Of a DNA stretch of 64,000 bases, positions 1 through 8,735 are shown piece by piece. Numbering within the stretch: the first letter of the stretch is position 1; every line of letters begins with the position of its first letter. The notes beneath the pieces were generated by a model, which had not been told where the DNA came from, made no database searches, and saw only the letters and a program-made list of their open reading frames with translations. The position numbers were made by a program, and so were the translations under genes. Origin of the DNA: Isosphaera sp. (GTDB lineage Bacteria > Planctomycetota > Phycisphaerae > Phycisphaerales > UBA1924); the NCBI GenBank assembly GCA_013822085.1, contig PNJV01000008.1, positions 1-64,000 of the forward strand, read 5' to 3'.

Positions 1-56
1 CGCACCCGCGCCCCGCGAACCGACACGCGCCCACCAACACACCCCCAGGGCCCCAC

Positions 57-62
57 TAGACT
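57..62 (+). promoter_or_regulatory. Putative -10 element for the AsmA-like gene
   Basis: TAGACT lies 51 nt before the start codon. No convincing -35 hexamer is seen. The predicted transcript would have a leader of about 45 nt that includes the GGAGG ribosome binding site at 102-106. Confidence 0.3.
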
Positions 63-113
63 CCACACGCGGGGCCGGCGTGACGCCCACTCCGCGCACA
101 CGGAGGCAGCGTC

Positions 114-3100
114 ATGGTCAACACCGCTCGCACGCGCACCGGCCGGGGTCGTCTTTTGCGCAGGGCCCTGCTTGCCCTGAGCGCCCTGGCGGCGGTGGCA
201 CTCGTCGCTGGCGCGCTCCTGCTGCCCGCGGTCGCCTCGTGGGTGGCGCCGGGCGTGATCACCGGCGCCTTCAACGGGGCTGTGCGCGGCAGGCTTGCGA
301 TCGACGCCGCGTCCATCTCCTGGTCCGGGCCCTCCAGGCTGGCGGGCGTCAAGCTCTACGACCCCGAGGGCAACCTCGTCGCCGAGCTGGCCAGCGTCGA
401 GTCCCCACTGGGGATCCTCGACGCGCTCTCGCTTGGCGACCTGGGCACCACCAAGGCCGTCGGCGGAACGGTGAGCCTGGCGTTTGCCACCGATAAGGCC
501 GGCGTCCGCCGCTCGAACATCGAGCGGGCCCTGGAGCCCAAGACGCCGGCGCCCGCGGCCGCGCCCGCTGGCCCGTTCAAGCTCCCGCTGGGCATGGCCG
601 GCGCACTGGAAGTCAGCGGGGTTGACGTGACGGCGGAGGTGCCGTCGTCCGGCGGGGGCGCCGCGTCGGTGGTCAGGCTGCCGGGCGTGTCGCTCAGCGC
701 CGGCGTGGACCTGCGCGTGCCGGGCGGCACGTTGACGCTTGACCTCAACGCGCCGGTGGTGGCGGGCGGCGATGGCACCGCCGCTGCTGCGGGCGGGCGT
801 GCGATCCGCGTGCGGGCGACGGCCTCGGGCCTGGCCAGCGCCGACGGCGCGCTCAACCTGGCCGGCCTGAGCGTGGACGCGACCGCGACCGCCTCGGCGG
901 CGCCGGTGGCGCTGCTGGACGCGGCGCTGGGCCAGCGCAGCAGGCTGCTGGGCACGCTGGGCGATCAGGCCGACGCGACGCTGACGGCCAAGGGCACAGC
1001 GGCCGACGCCGAGGCCCGCTGGGAGATCACGTCCCCCGGCGGCAGCGCGCGCGGCGCGGTGGCGATCAAGGACGGCGTGCTCAGTGCCACGGCCCCGCTG
1101 ACAGCCGAGGTCGCCAGCGCGCGGGCGCTGCTGGAGGACCCCGCCGTCGCCGAGCAGCTGGCGCGCGCCGGCGTGACGATCACGAGCCACGCGGGGCTGT
1201 CGGTGCGCGTGGAGAGCCTCACGAGCGTGCGCGTGCCGGGGGTCGCGGGCGGCGGTGGCGGCGGCGCCCTTGACCTGCGCGGCGCGGGGTTCGAGGTGGT
1301 CGCAGCGATCGGGGGCGTCGAGGGCACGGCCCGCCTGCCGGCTGCCGGCGACGCGGCGGGCGCAGATGACGCAGGCGGGGGCGGCAGCGCGAGCGGAGGG
1401 AGCGGAGACGATCGCACCCAGCCGCTGCGGATCGCGCCCATCGAGGTGCGCATGCGCAGCGCCGACCTGGCCAGCGGCGTGCGCGTCTCCGTCGCCACCA
1501 GCCCCGCGGGCGCGGGCGAGCCGGGCGGCATGACCGCTGAGGGCGAGCTCGAAATCTCCGGGGTGCTCGACGCCGCCGGCGCGCCGCGCGCGGGGGTGCC
1601 CGAGTCGGTCTCGGGCAGCGTGCGCGTGGGGAACGTGCCGGGCCCGCTGGTGGAGGCGGCGGCGCGTTCGGCCGGAATCCCGGTGCGCAGCGAGCGCGAC
1701 ATCGGGCCGACGCTGGACCTGACGCTCGACGCCCGCGCCGGCGCGCTGCGCGGGGCCACCGAGACCGGTGCCCTGCCCACGGACCTGATCGCCCAGGTGC
1801 GCAGCGAGCGCCTCAGCGCGGTGGTGCCGGTGCGGATCACCGCGGCGGCGATCGAGAGCACCGAGCCGATCCGCGTGCGCGCCGCCGCTGGGGGGATCAT
1901 CGGCGAGTTGCTGGCGCAGCTGACCGGCGGGGCGGCGGGGCGCGCCGGTGACGGCGCGGGAGCGGGCGCCAGCTCGGAGGGCAACGCGGGCCGGCTGCGC
2001 GTCAGCGGGCGCGGTCAGGTCGAGGGGACGTTGGAGGGCCGGGTCCCGCTTGGCCAGGGCGCGCCGGTGATCGATCAGGCAGCGCTGAGGGCTCAGATCC
2101 AGGTGAGCGACCTGACGGTGGACGGCGCGGTGCGGGGCGGGCCGGTGCGGCTGAGCCAGGGGAGCGCCAGCGTGCACATGAGACCGGATCTCCCGGCGCT
2201 TGTCGGCGTGTCGTGGGAGCTTGAGCACGGCGGGGAGGGCTTCGGGGTCGAGGGCGAGGTGCGCGTCGCGGGGCTCGGGGCGGGGCTGCCCGGGGGCACG
2301 CTGGGGACGCGCGGGAGACTGCCGGTGCTGGGCGGGTACCGCGGCGAGGGCCGCGTGCGCGTGTCCGGGGTGCCCGCGGGGCTGATCGAGGCTGCACTGG
2401 CCTCAGCGGGCGTGACGCTGCCGGACGATCAATCGGCGCTGGCGCGGGCGCTGCTCGGGCCGGGGACGGACGTGACGGTGTCGCTCTCGCCGAGGGTGCA
2501 GGGGACCGAGCAGAACATCGGCGTGCAGGTGCAGACCGCCGACGCCTCGGCGGGAGTCTCCGTGAACGTGGCGCTGGCCGAGGTGGTCATCGCGGGGGTG
2601 AACCTGAGCGCGGCGGTGGACCCGGAGCTGTGGGACCGGCTGCGCGGCCCGCTGGCTGGGATGGGCGTCGAGCTGGTTGGCCAGGGCGGGCAAGGGGTCA
2701 GGCTGGCCGGGCCGACTCGGCTCACGGCCGAGCTGGGCGAGGCGGTGGTGCTGCCCTTGCGGCCCAACGGGGCGATCGACGTGCCGAAGATCGGCGACGG
2801 CGTGGCGCAGATAAAGCTCACAGCGAGCGACCCGGTGCTGGTCAGCGGGCTCGGCGGCGCCGGGGCCGGGCAGACGGCGGGGCTTGGGCGGTTGAAGGCC
2901 GAGGCGGGCGTGCCCGTGTCGGGGCTGGTGGACGCCTCGCGCGCGGGGCAGCTGGAGGCGGTCCTGGCCGCTGAGGGCGTGCTGCTGCGCGACGGCGCGG
3001 AGGTTGGCACGGTGGCGCTGCGAGACGTGCGCGCCAGGCTGGACGGATCTCGCGTCAACGGGCGGGTGGAGATGATCAACCTGAGCACCGCGGCGGCCGA

Positions 3101-4799
3101 CGAGGTGGCGGGCAGGCCGGGGCTGATCTCGGGCGCGCTGGGGCCGGCGGCGAGCCTCGGGGTGAACCTGAGCGTCGACGGCGGGGCGGTGGCGGTCACG
3201 GCCGAGGTCGAGTCCTCGGCCCTGCGGCTGGACCCGGTGCGGCTGGCCGTGGAGGACGTGACGAGCCCCGGCGGGGTGCGGGCGCGCAGGGCCCGGATCG
3301 CCTCGCCGCTGCGCGGCACGTGGCGGATCGATCCGGCCCTTGCCAGCGCGCTCCTGGGCGGGGCGGAGGGCGGCGGGGCAAAGATGACGCTGGGTGCGCC
3401 GGTGACTGCGCAGCTGGAGATCGGGACGCTGGCGATCGCGCTGCCCGAAGCCGGCGGCGACAACGGCGGGAGCGAGGGCGGGATCGGGCCGATGCTGCCG
3501 GGCGTCTTTGCGCTCGAGGGGCAGGTGCGCATCGAGCGGGTGGCGCTGGACCAGGCCGACGCCAGCGGCGTGGTGGTTCGGACCGAGCTGGAGGGCGTGC
3601 GCGTCTCGGTGGTGCCCGGGGACGGCGGCGAGCTGCGCCTGGACGCGGCGGTGGCTCAGATGCGCGAGGGCGGCGAGCGCTACGCCGAGCCGGTGCGCCT
3701 GAGCGGTCAGGTCAAGGGCCTGGCCGACGCCAGGGGGCGGGTGTCGCTCAGCGGCGCCGAGGTGCGGCTGAGCACGGAGGCGGGGCCCCTGCCGACGCTC
3801 CTGGCTGATCGGGTGGCGGGCACGGGCGACCAGCTGACGCAGGTGATGGGCGCGCAGGTCTACGCGGACCTGACGGCGGAGGTCAGCCGGCTGCGCGACG
3901 GGTCGGCGTCGCTGGCGGTGCGCTCCGGCGAGGAGGTGCTGGTGCCGGCCCTGGGTGCGCAGGGCAGCCGGCGGCTGCCGCGCATGACCATCGGCGGCCA
4001 GGGGCCGATCCAGAGCGGGGCGCTGGACTTTGGCCGCGGCCGAGCGCTCGAGGTGGTGCTGACGGACTTCGAGGTGTCGCGGCAGTTCACGCTGCTGCGG
4101 CTGTTCCCGCTCTTTGCCGCGGTGAACAAGGCCCGGGACGGCCAGCTGGCCACGGTCCGCAGCCAGGACCTGCGGGTGCCCATCGACGGGGACATGAGCA
4201 AGCTGGAGGGGGACGTGGCCGTCGACGTGGGGACGCTGCGGTACGAGTTCGGCGAGGTGTTCGGCTCGCTCCTGGACCGCGGCGTGCTGACCGACCAGGG
4301 GCAGCAGCGGCCGGTGCCGCCGTTTGTCGTCCGGGTCCGCCGCGGGGTGGCGCGGTACCAGAACGTGCAGCTGCCGGTGCGGAACTTCACGTTCCGCACG
4401 AGCGGGACCGTGGACCTGGTCAACAGCACGGTCGACGTGGTGACGTACGTGCCGACCGTTGCCGCCAGCGCGGGCCTGATGCAGAAGCTCAACGACGACG
4501 TCGGTCGCGGGTTCGGCCGCGTGCTGCCCAGGGTCCTGAGCGAGGGGACAGCGGTGCCGATCCGGACGCGCGGGCCGATGAACAACCCCGAGGTGTTCGT
4601 GGACGTGGAGCTGTTCTTCAAGGAGTTCGGCGGGAGCCTGATGCAGGCGCCCGCGAACATCATCGAGGGGATCGGCAACATCCTGGGCGGGAACCGGGGC
4701 GATCCGCCGCCACCGCCGGCACCGGGCGAAGCGCCCAAGGAAGATCCCAGGCCGCTGCCGTTCCCGTTCCCGCTGCCGTTGCCATTGCCCAAGCGATGA
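114..4799 (+). CDS. AsmA-like / TamB-like giant envelope protein
   Basis: A 1561-residue protein with one N-terminal membrane anchor (about residues 14-40, hydrophobic after a basic stretch). The rest is a long periplasmic-type region rich in Ala, Gly and Val with short alternating beta-strand-like segments, the composition expected of AsmA/DUF748/TamB proteins that bridge the inner and outer membranes. The last 200 residues (GTLRYEFGEVFGSLL, then VELFFKEFGGSLMQAPANII) resemble the conserved C-terminal part of AsmA-like proteins of planctomycetes. GGAGG eight bases upstream fixes the ATG. The C-terminus is odd: a poly-Pro block followed by alternating Pro-Leu/Pro-Phe to the stop. Family membership is inferred from architecture and composition, and lipid transport is the usual proposed role. 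It converges with mqnD 12 bp away. Confidence 0.72.
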   Translation: MVNTARTRTGRGRLLRRALLALSALAAVALVAGALLLPAVASWVAPGVITGAFNGAVRGRLAIDAASISWSGPSRLAGVKLYDPEGNLVAELASVESPLGILDALSLGDLGTTKAVGGTVSLAFATDKAGVRRSNIERALEPKTPAPAAAPAGPFKLPLGMAGALEVSGVDVTAEVPSSGGGAASVVRLPGVSLSAGVDLRVPGGTLTLDLNAPVVAGGDGTAAAAGGRAIRVRATASGLASADGALNLAGLSVDATATASAAPVALLDAALGQRSRLLGTLGDQADATLTAKGTAADAEARWEITSPGGSARGAVAIKDGVLSATAPLTAEVASARALLEDPAVAEQLARAGVTITSHAGLSVRVESLTSVRVPGVAGGGGGGALDLRGAGFEVVAAIGGVEGTARLPAAGDAAGADDAGGGGSASGGSGDDRTQPLRIAPIEVRMRSADLASGVRVSVATSPAGAGEPGGMTAEGELEISGVLDAAGAPRAGVPESVSGSVRVGNVPGPLVEAAARSAGIPVRSERDIGPTLDLTLDARAGALRGATETGALPTDLIAQVRSERLSAVVPVRITAAAIESTEPIRVRAAAGGIIGELLAQLTGGAAGRAGDGAGAGASSEGNAGRLRVSGRGQVEGTLEGRVPLGQGAPVIDQAALRAQIQVSDLTVDGAVRGGPVRLSQGSASVHMRPDLPALVGVSWELEHGGEGFGVEGEVRVAGLGAGLPGGTLGTRGRLPVLGGYRGEGRVRVSGVPAGLIEAALASAGVTLPDDQSALARALLGPGTDVTVSLSPRVQGTEQNIGVQVQTADASAGVSVNVALAEVVIAGVNLSAAVDPELWDRLRGPLAGMGVELVGQGGQGVRLAGPTRLTAELGEAVVLPLRPNGAIDVPKIGDGVAQIKLTASDPVLVSGLGGAGAGQTAGLGRLKAEAGVPVSGLVDASRAGQLEAVLAAEGVLLRDGAEVGTVALRDVRARLDGSRVNGRVEMINLSTAAADEVAGRPGLISGALGPAASLGVNLSVDGGAVAVTAEVESSALRLDPVRLAVEDVTSPGGVRARRARIASPLRGTWRIDPALASALLGGAEGGGAKMTLGAPVTAQLEIGTLAIALPEAGGDNGGSEGGIGPMLPGVFALEGQVRIERVALDQADASGVVVRTELEGVRVSVVPGDGGELRLDAAVAQMREGGERYAEPVRLSGQVKGLADARGRVSLSGAEVRLSTEAGPLPTLLADRVAGTGDQLTQVMGAQVYADLTAEVSRLRDGSASLAVRSGEEVLVPALGAQGSRRLPRMTIGGQGPIQSGALDFGRGRALEVVLTDFEVSRQFTLLRLFPLFAAVNKARDGQLATVRSQDLRVPIDGDMSKLEGDVAVDVGTLRYEFGEVFGSLLDRGVLTDQGQQRPVPPFVVRVRRGVARYQNVQLPVRNFTFRTSGTVDLVNSTVDVVTYVPTVAASAGLMQKLNDDVGRGFGRVLPRVLSEGTAVPIRTRGPMNNPEVFVDVELFFKEFGGSLMQAPANIIEGIGNILGGNRGDPPPPPAPGEAPKEDPRPLPFPFPLPLPLPKR

Positions 4800-4811
4800 C
4801 GGCTTGGCGCC

Positions 4812-5765
4812 TCAGCGGGGCGGGCTGAGGAAGCGCGGCTCGGCGTGGGGGGCGTGGGGGTTGTGGGGGATCAGGCCCGCGGCTGCGCCAGCGGCCAGGA
4901 GCCGGCCGACCGCCTCACGGCCGAGCGGGCCCAGGGCACGGGTGAAGCGGTTGACGTAGAGATCGATGTAGCGGTCGAGCTGGGCGCGGGTCTTGAGCGG
5001 GGAGAACGTGGCGGCGTAGTCCAGCGAGGTCTGGCGGTGGCTCAGGGCGTGGTCGAGCGAGTCGGCCAGGAGCTGGGCGACGCGCGCCAGCGAGCCGGGC
5101 CCGGCCAGCGCGTCAAGGTCGGCGCGGACGGCGTTGGCGCCCAGCGGGAGCGGCAGGGCGGTGTCGGCGGTCCAGAGCTGGCCCAGGTCCGCGATCAGCC
5201 GCAGGCCGTGCTGGTCGAAGGTGAGCTGCTCCTCGTGGATCAGGACGCCGGCGGCGGCGTTGCCGGCTTGGACATCGCCCGCGATCAGGTCGAAGCGGAC
5301 CGGGCGCGGGCGTACGCGGCCGCCGGTCAGGTGGCACAGGGCCATGTACGCGGAGGTGTGGACCCCCGGCACAGCGACAAGGGGGGGCGTGGGAGCGGCC
5401 AGCAGGTCGCTGAGCGAGCGCGCGGGGTGGTCGTCGCGGACGACGAGCTTGGGGCCGTAGCCGTCGCCGAAGGAAGAGCCGCAGTCGGCGATGAGGTAGC
5501 GGTGGGCGACGAGCGGGTAGCATGCCATGGAGATGGCCGAGATGTGGTAGAGGCGGTCCTGGGGGGCGTCCTGGGCGTGGCGGTTGAGGGCCTGGATGTC
5601 CTCGGGGATGGAGCGGAAGCGGAAGGGGGCGGTGTCCAGCGCTGGCCGGACCAGGACGCGGTCGGGGCTGCGCGGGTCGACCATGCCGGTGATGGGCCAC
5701 CACATGAAGACATCGTCGGCGTCGGCCGAGTGGGCCAGGTCGAGCGTGAGGGGCGCGGTGGGCAT
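4812..5765 (-). CDS. mqnD: 1,4-dihydroxy-6-naphthoate synthase (menaquinone, futalosine route)
   Basis: A 317-residue protein with the periplasmic-binding-protein-like fold of the MqnA/MqnD family. MqnD converts cyclic dehypoxanthine futalosine into 1,4-dihydroxy-6-naphthoate in the cytoplasm. Visible family marks are DDVFMWWP near the N-terminus (the usual NDTF region), GYGPKLVV (103-110), the PG-x-TSAY segment, IHEE (176-179) and LPLPLG (204-209). The last two are characteristic of MqnD rather than MqnA (chorismate dehydratase). The length fits the family. It lies 21 bp behind purF on the same strand, so the two are probably co-transcribed. A candidate for another step of this pathway, a nucleosidase, lies at the far end of the window. 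Confidence 0.85.
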   Translation of the reverse strand: MPTAPLTLDLAHSADADDVFMWWPITGMVDPRSPDRVLVRPALDTAPFRFRSIPEDIQALNRHAQDAPQDRLYHISAISMACYPLVAHRYLIADCGSSFGDGYGPKLVVRDDHPARSLSDLLAAPTPPLVAVPGVHTSAYMALCHLTGGRVRPRPVRFDLIAGDVQAGNAAAGVLIHEEQLTFDQHGLRLIADLGQLWTADTALPLPLGANAVRADLDALAGPGSLARVAQLLADSLDHALSHRQTSLDYAATFSPLKTRAQLDRYIDLYVNRFTRALGPLGREAVGRLLAAGAAAGLIPHNPHAPHAEPRFLSPPR

Positions 5766-5786
5766 GCCGGGGGGGGTCGGTGGGGC

Positions 5787-7259
5787 TCAGAACATGGCCA
5801 GCTGCCCGACGGCGGCGGGGTCGGTCGAGGGGTTGTCCACGTCGACGCGGTAGTCGCCGGTGTAGCAGGCGTCGCAGTAGTGCGTTCCGGGGCGCTTCAT
5901 GACGGACAGGAGGCCGGGCAGGGAGAGGAAGGCGAGGGAATCGACGCCGAGGAAGTCGCGGATCTGGCTCGGGGTCTTGTCGGCGGCGATGAGCTGCTCG
6001 CGCGTGGCGAAGTCGACGCCGAAGAAGCAGGGGTGCTTGATCGGCGGGCAGGAGATGCGCAGGTGGATCTCCAGGGCGCCGGCGGCGCGGATCTGAGCGA
6101 TCTTGGCGCGCGTGGTGGTGCCGCGGACGATGGAGTCGTCGACGATGACGACGCGCTTGCCGCGGACGATGTCCTCGACGACGTTGAGCTTGAGGCGAAC
6201 GGCCAGCTGCCGCTGGGCCTGGGTGGGGCGGATGAAGGTCCGGCCGACGTAGCGGTTGGGGACGATCGCCTCGCGCAGCGGGATGCCGGTGACGCGCGCA
6301 AAGCCGATGGCGGCCGAGCGCCCCGAGTCGGGCATCGGGGCGACAAAGTCGGCGACGACCGGGCTCTCGGTGCCGAGGCGCTCGCCCATGGCCTCGCGGG
6401 CGAGCTGGACGTTCTGGCCAAAGACCGTGGAGGCCGGGTGGGCGAAGTAGACGTGCTCGAAGACGCAGTGGGCCGGGCGCGGCACCGGATCGGAGAACCG
6501 GCGGGAGGCCAGGCCGGCCTCGGAGAGGGTGACGATCTCGCCCGGCTCGACCTCGCGCAGGAACCTGGCGCCCAGGACGTCCAGGGCGATGGTCTCCGAG
6601 GCCGCGACGTAGGCCGTGCGGCCGTGGTCGTCGAGGGTGCCGATGACCAGCGGCCTCCAGCCCCAGGGGTCGCGTGCGAGCTCGACGCGGTCATGGAAGA
6701 GCAGGGCCAGGGAGAAGGCGCCCTGGAGCCTGCGGAGCGTGGCCGCCAGCGGGTCCGGCGCGGCCTGCTGGGCCGGGGAGGCGAGCAGGTGGACGATGAC
6801 CTCGGTGTCGCTGGTGGTGTGGAAGAGGTGGCCGGCGTGCTCGAAGCGGCGGCGGAAGGCGGCGGCGTTGACGAGGTTGCCGTTGTGGGCGATGGCCACC
6901 TGGCCCCCGACGTAGGACTCCAGGAGCGGCTGGGCGTTGCAGGCGAGCGAGCCGCCGGCTGTGGAGTATCGGTTGTGGCCGATGGCGCCGCGCCCGTTGA
7001 AGGCCTCCATGCGCTGGAGCAGCTCGTCGGTGATGACCTCGGGGACAAGGCCCATGCCCGTGTGGGCGTGGAGGAGCTGGCCGTCGGTGACGGCGATGCC
7101 CGCGGCCTCCTGGCCGCGGTGCTGCTGAGCGTACATGCCCAGGTACGCCAGCGAGGCCGCGTGCGCCGCGCCCCAGATCGCAACGACGCCGCACTTTTCC
7201 TTGGCCTCGGGGGCTTGCTCGGGGCGGGTCGCCGGCTGGGGGAGGATCGGCAGGTGCAT
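5787..7259 (-). CDS. purF: Amidophosphoribosyltransferase
   Basis: A 490-residue enzyme that catalyses the first committed step of purine synthesis (PRPP + glutamine to phosphoribosylamine). The N-terminal nucleophile glutaminase domain begins at Cys23 (KCGVVAIWG). The 22 residues before it look like the cleaved propeptide of Bacillus-type PurF. The C-terminal PRTase domain carries the PRPP loop VVIVDDSIVRGTT. The cysteines in SCPPIKHPC and YCDAC match ligands of the structural 4Fe-4S cluster of this subtype. The start has no Shine-Dalgarno sequence, but a TACGAT hexamer ends 6 nt before the ATG, suggesting a leaderless message. It is divergent from the LptF/G-type gene and is followed by mqnD. 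Confidence 0.95.
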   Translation of the reverse strand: MHLPILPQPATRPEQAPEAKEKCGVVAIWGAAHAASLAYLGMYAQQHRGQEAAGIAVTDGQLLHAHTGMGLVPEVITDELLQRMEAFNGRGAIGHNRYSTAGGSLACNAQPLLESYVGGQVAIAHNGNLVNAAAFRRRFEHAGHLFHTTSDTEVIVHLLASPAQQAAPDPLAATLRRLQGAFSLALLFHDRVELARDPWGWRPLVIGTLDDHGRTAYVAASETIALDVLGARFLREVEPGEIVTLSEAGLASRRFSDPVPRPAHCVFEHVYFAHPASTVFGQNVQLAREAMGERLGTESPVVADFVAPMPDSGRSAAIGFARVTGIPLREAIVPNRYVGRTFIRPTQAQRQLAVRLKLNVVEDIVRGKRVVIVDDSIVRGTTTRAKIAQIRAAGALEIHLRISCPPIKHPCFFGVDFATREQLIAADKTPSQIRDFLGVDSLAFLSLPGLLSVMKRPGTHYCDACYTGDYRVDVDNPSTDPAAVGQLAMF

Positions 7260-7265
7260 CGCCGC

Positions 7266-7271
7266 ATCGTA
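7266..7271 (-). promoter_or_regulatory. Putative leaderless -10 (TACGAT) of purF
   Basis: On the minus strand TACGAT is followed by 6 nt and then the purF ATG, placing the expected transcription start at or next to the start codon. No Shine-Dalgarno sequence is present. The 231-bp spacer 7260-7490 to the divergent permease gene holds this element and the one at 7480, and I see nothing else in it that I can support. Confidence 0.45.
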
Positions 7272-7479
7272 CGTCGGTGGCCCACGGGGGCTTGAACCGC
7301 AGCGCCCGCGCGCAGCGGGGGCCAGCCGGCCTCGCTTGCGCCGAGCCGGTGTTGCAGCACGCGACGCGCCGCCGTTGTGAGTTTGACGAGGCGCTTTCTA
7401 CGCAGATACGCCCTGGAACAGCCCACTTGCGCAGCCCCCTGCGCTCGCGCAGCGCGCCCAGGGGCGCGCGGCCTTGGGC

Positions 7480-7485
7480 TACCAT
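7480..7485 (+). promoter_or_regulatory. Putative leaderless -10 (TACCAT) of the LptF/G-type gene
   Basis: TACCAT is followed by 5 nt and the GTG start at 7491. There is no Shine-Dalgarno sequence. This supports the GTG over an in-frame upstream ATG at 7377. Confidence 0.45.
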
Positions 7486-7490
7486 GCCGC

Positions 7491-8624
7491 GTGTTCACGC
7501 TCCTGGACAGGTACATCGCACGGCAGTATCTGATCAACGTGGTGCTGCTGCTGGTGATCCTGTTCTCGTTTGTGGTGATGATCGACGTGACGCTGAACCT
7601 GCAGCGGTTTGTCAACGTGGCCGTCCGAGAGGCGCAGCGGCAGAACCAAGAGCTGACCGGCGTGCGGCGGTGGGTGGTGGCCACGCTGCTGGTGGCGAAC
7701 CTGTGGTGGCCGCGCCTGCTCCAGCTGTTCAACTACGTCATCGGCCTGGCGCTGATCGCCGGGATGGGCTTCACGGTGACGCAGATGGTCCGCCACCGCG
7801 AGCTGGTGGCGGTGATGGCCTCGGGCGTGAGCCTCTACCGGGTGATGCGCCCGATCATGGCGGTGGCGGTCGTGATGCTCGGCGTGCGCGCGCTCAACCA
7901 GGAGCTGGTCATGCCGCGGATCGCGCACCTGGTGGCCCGGGACAACAGCGAGGCGGCGCGGCGGGACTACTCCACGTTCCCCGTGGACCTGATGTCCGAC
8001 GGGCAGGGCCGCAACTTCCTGGCCCGGAGCTTCGACCCCGCCGGCGAGAGGCTCGAAGGGCTCTCGATCTACGAGCGCGACGAGGCGGGGCGCGTCACGC
8101 GGCGGATCGACGCCGAGTCGGCCGAGTACCGCGGCGGGCGGTGGCAGCTGCGCGGCGGGCTGGCCTGGCCTATGGAGCCGCGCAGCGCCGGGCCGCTGCA
8201 GGCCGACCCCGAGCCGGTGAGCGAGGTGGTCTCGGACCTTTCCGGCACGGCGATCTTGTCCCAGCGGTACCGGACGTTCGCCGAGAACCTCTCGGCGCGG
8301 CAGATCCTGGGCATGCTCGGCGACGAGCGGCTCAAGCCCGAGCTGCGCCAGAGCCTCACGCGGATCATGCTCGGGCGCGCCTCGCTGACGGTGGCGACGG
8401 TGCTGTGCCTGATCGTCGCGGTCCCGTTCTTCCTCACGCGTGAGCCCAGGAGCATGGTCGTCCAGACGCTCAAGTGCGCCCCGGTGGCGCTGGGGTCGCT
8501 GCTCGGGGCCACGCTGGCCGTGGTGGCCCCGATGCCCGGGCTGCCGGTGGAGCTGTCGGTGTTCGTGCCGGTCATCGCGCTCCTGCCCACGGCGATCGCG
8601 CTGGGCACGTCGATCAAGACCTGA
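7491..8624 (+). CDS. LptF/LptG family permease (LPS export)
   Basis: A 377-residue integral membrane protein of the YjgP/YjgQ family. LptF and LptG form the inner-membrane part of the LptB2FG transporter that extracts lipopolysaccharide. It starts with LLDRYIARQYL, a classic family N-terminus (amphipathic helix before TM1). It has hydrophobic segments near residues 14-36 and 75-100, a beta-jellyroll-like periplasmic region (about 135-265) and three C-terminal helices ending in GTSIKT. I cannot tell F from G from sequence alone. No partner gene is adjacent. The GTG start is chosen because TACCAT lies 5 nt upstream and the family motif begins immediately after. Confidence 0.82.
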   Translation: MFTLLDRYIARQYLINVVLLLVILFSFVVMIDVTLNLQRFVNVAVREAQRQNQELTGVRRWVVATLLVANLWWPRLLQLFNYVIGLALIAGMGFTVTQMVRHRELVAVMASGVSLYRVMRPIMAVAVVMLGVRALNQELVMPRIAHLVARDNSEAARRDYSTFPVDLMSDGQGRNFLARSFDPAGERLEGLSIYERDEAGRVTRRIDAESAEYRGGRWQLRGGLAWPMEPRSAGPLQADPEPVSEVVSDLSGTAILSQRYRTFAENLSARQILGMLGDERLKPELRQSLTRIMLGRASLTVATVLCLIVAVPFFLTREPRSMVVQTLKCAPVALGSLLGATLAVVAPMPGLPVELSVFVPVIALLPTAIALGTSIKT

Positions 8625-8648
8625 CCGGACGGGAGGCGGCGGCACCGG

Positions 8649-8654
8649 TACCAT
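8649..8654 (+). promoter_or_regulatory. Putative -10 (TACCAT) upstream of the GH57 gene
   Basis: TACCAT with the preceding GG seen at other start-proximal elements in this window. It lies 82 nt before the GH57 ATG, so this transcript would have a conventional leader. No -35 is recognised. Confidence 0.25.
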
Positions 8655-8735
8655 CCGGCCTGTCGCTCTGGCGCGGGCCGAGGCGACACCCGGGCGCGCG
8701 GCGACCGGGCACGCACGGCTAGGACGCTTGCTGCC

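Noticed and set aside
965-3532. Minus-strand frames of 339 and 367 codons inside the AsmA-like gene
   Set aside because: Ser/Pro/Ala-rich shadows; the plus-strand gene has a ribosome binding site, signal anchor and uninterrupted architecture.
4845-7295. An 816-codon frame antisense to mqnD and purF
   Set aside because: The composition (Val/Gly/Glu/Asp/Arg) is that of a mirrored codon pattern, and the minus-strand genes are well-known families.
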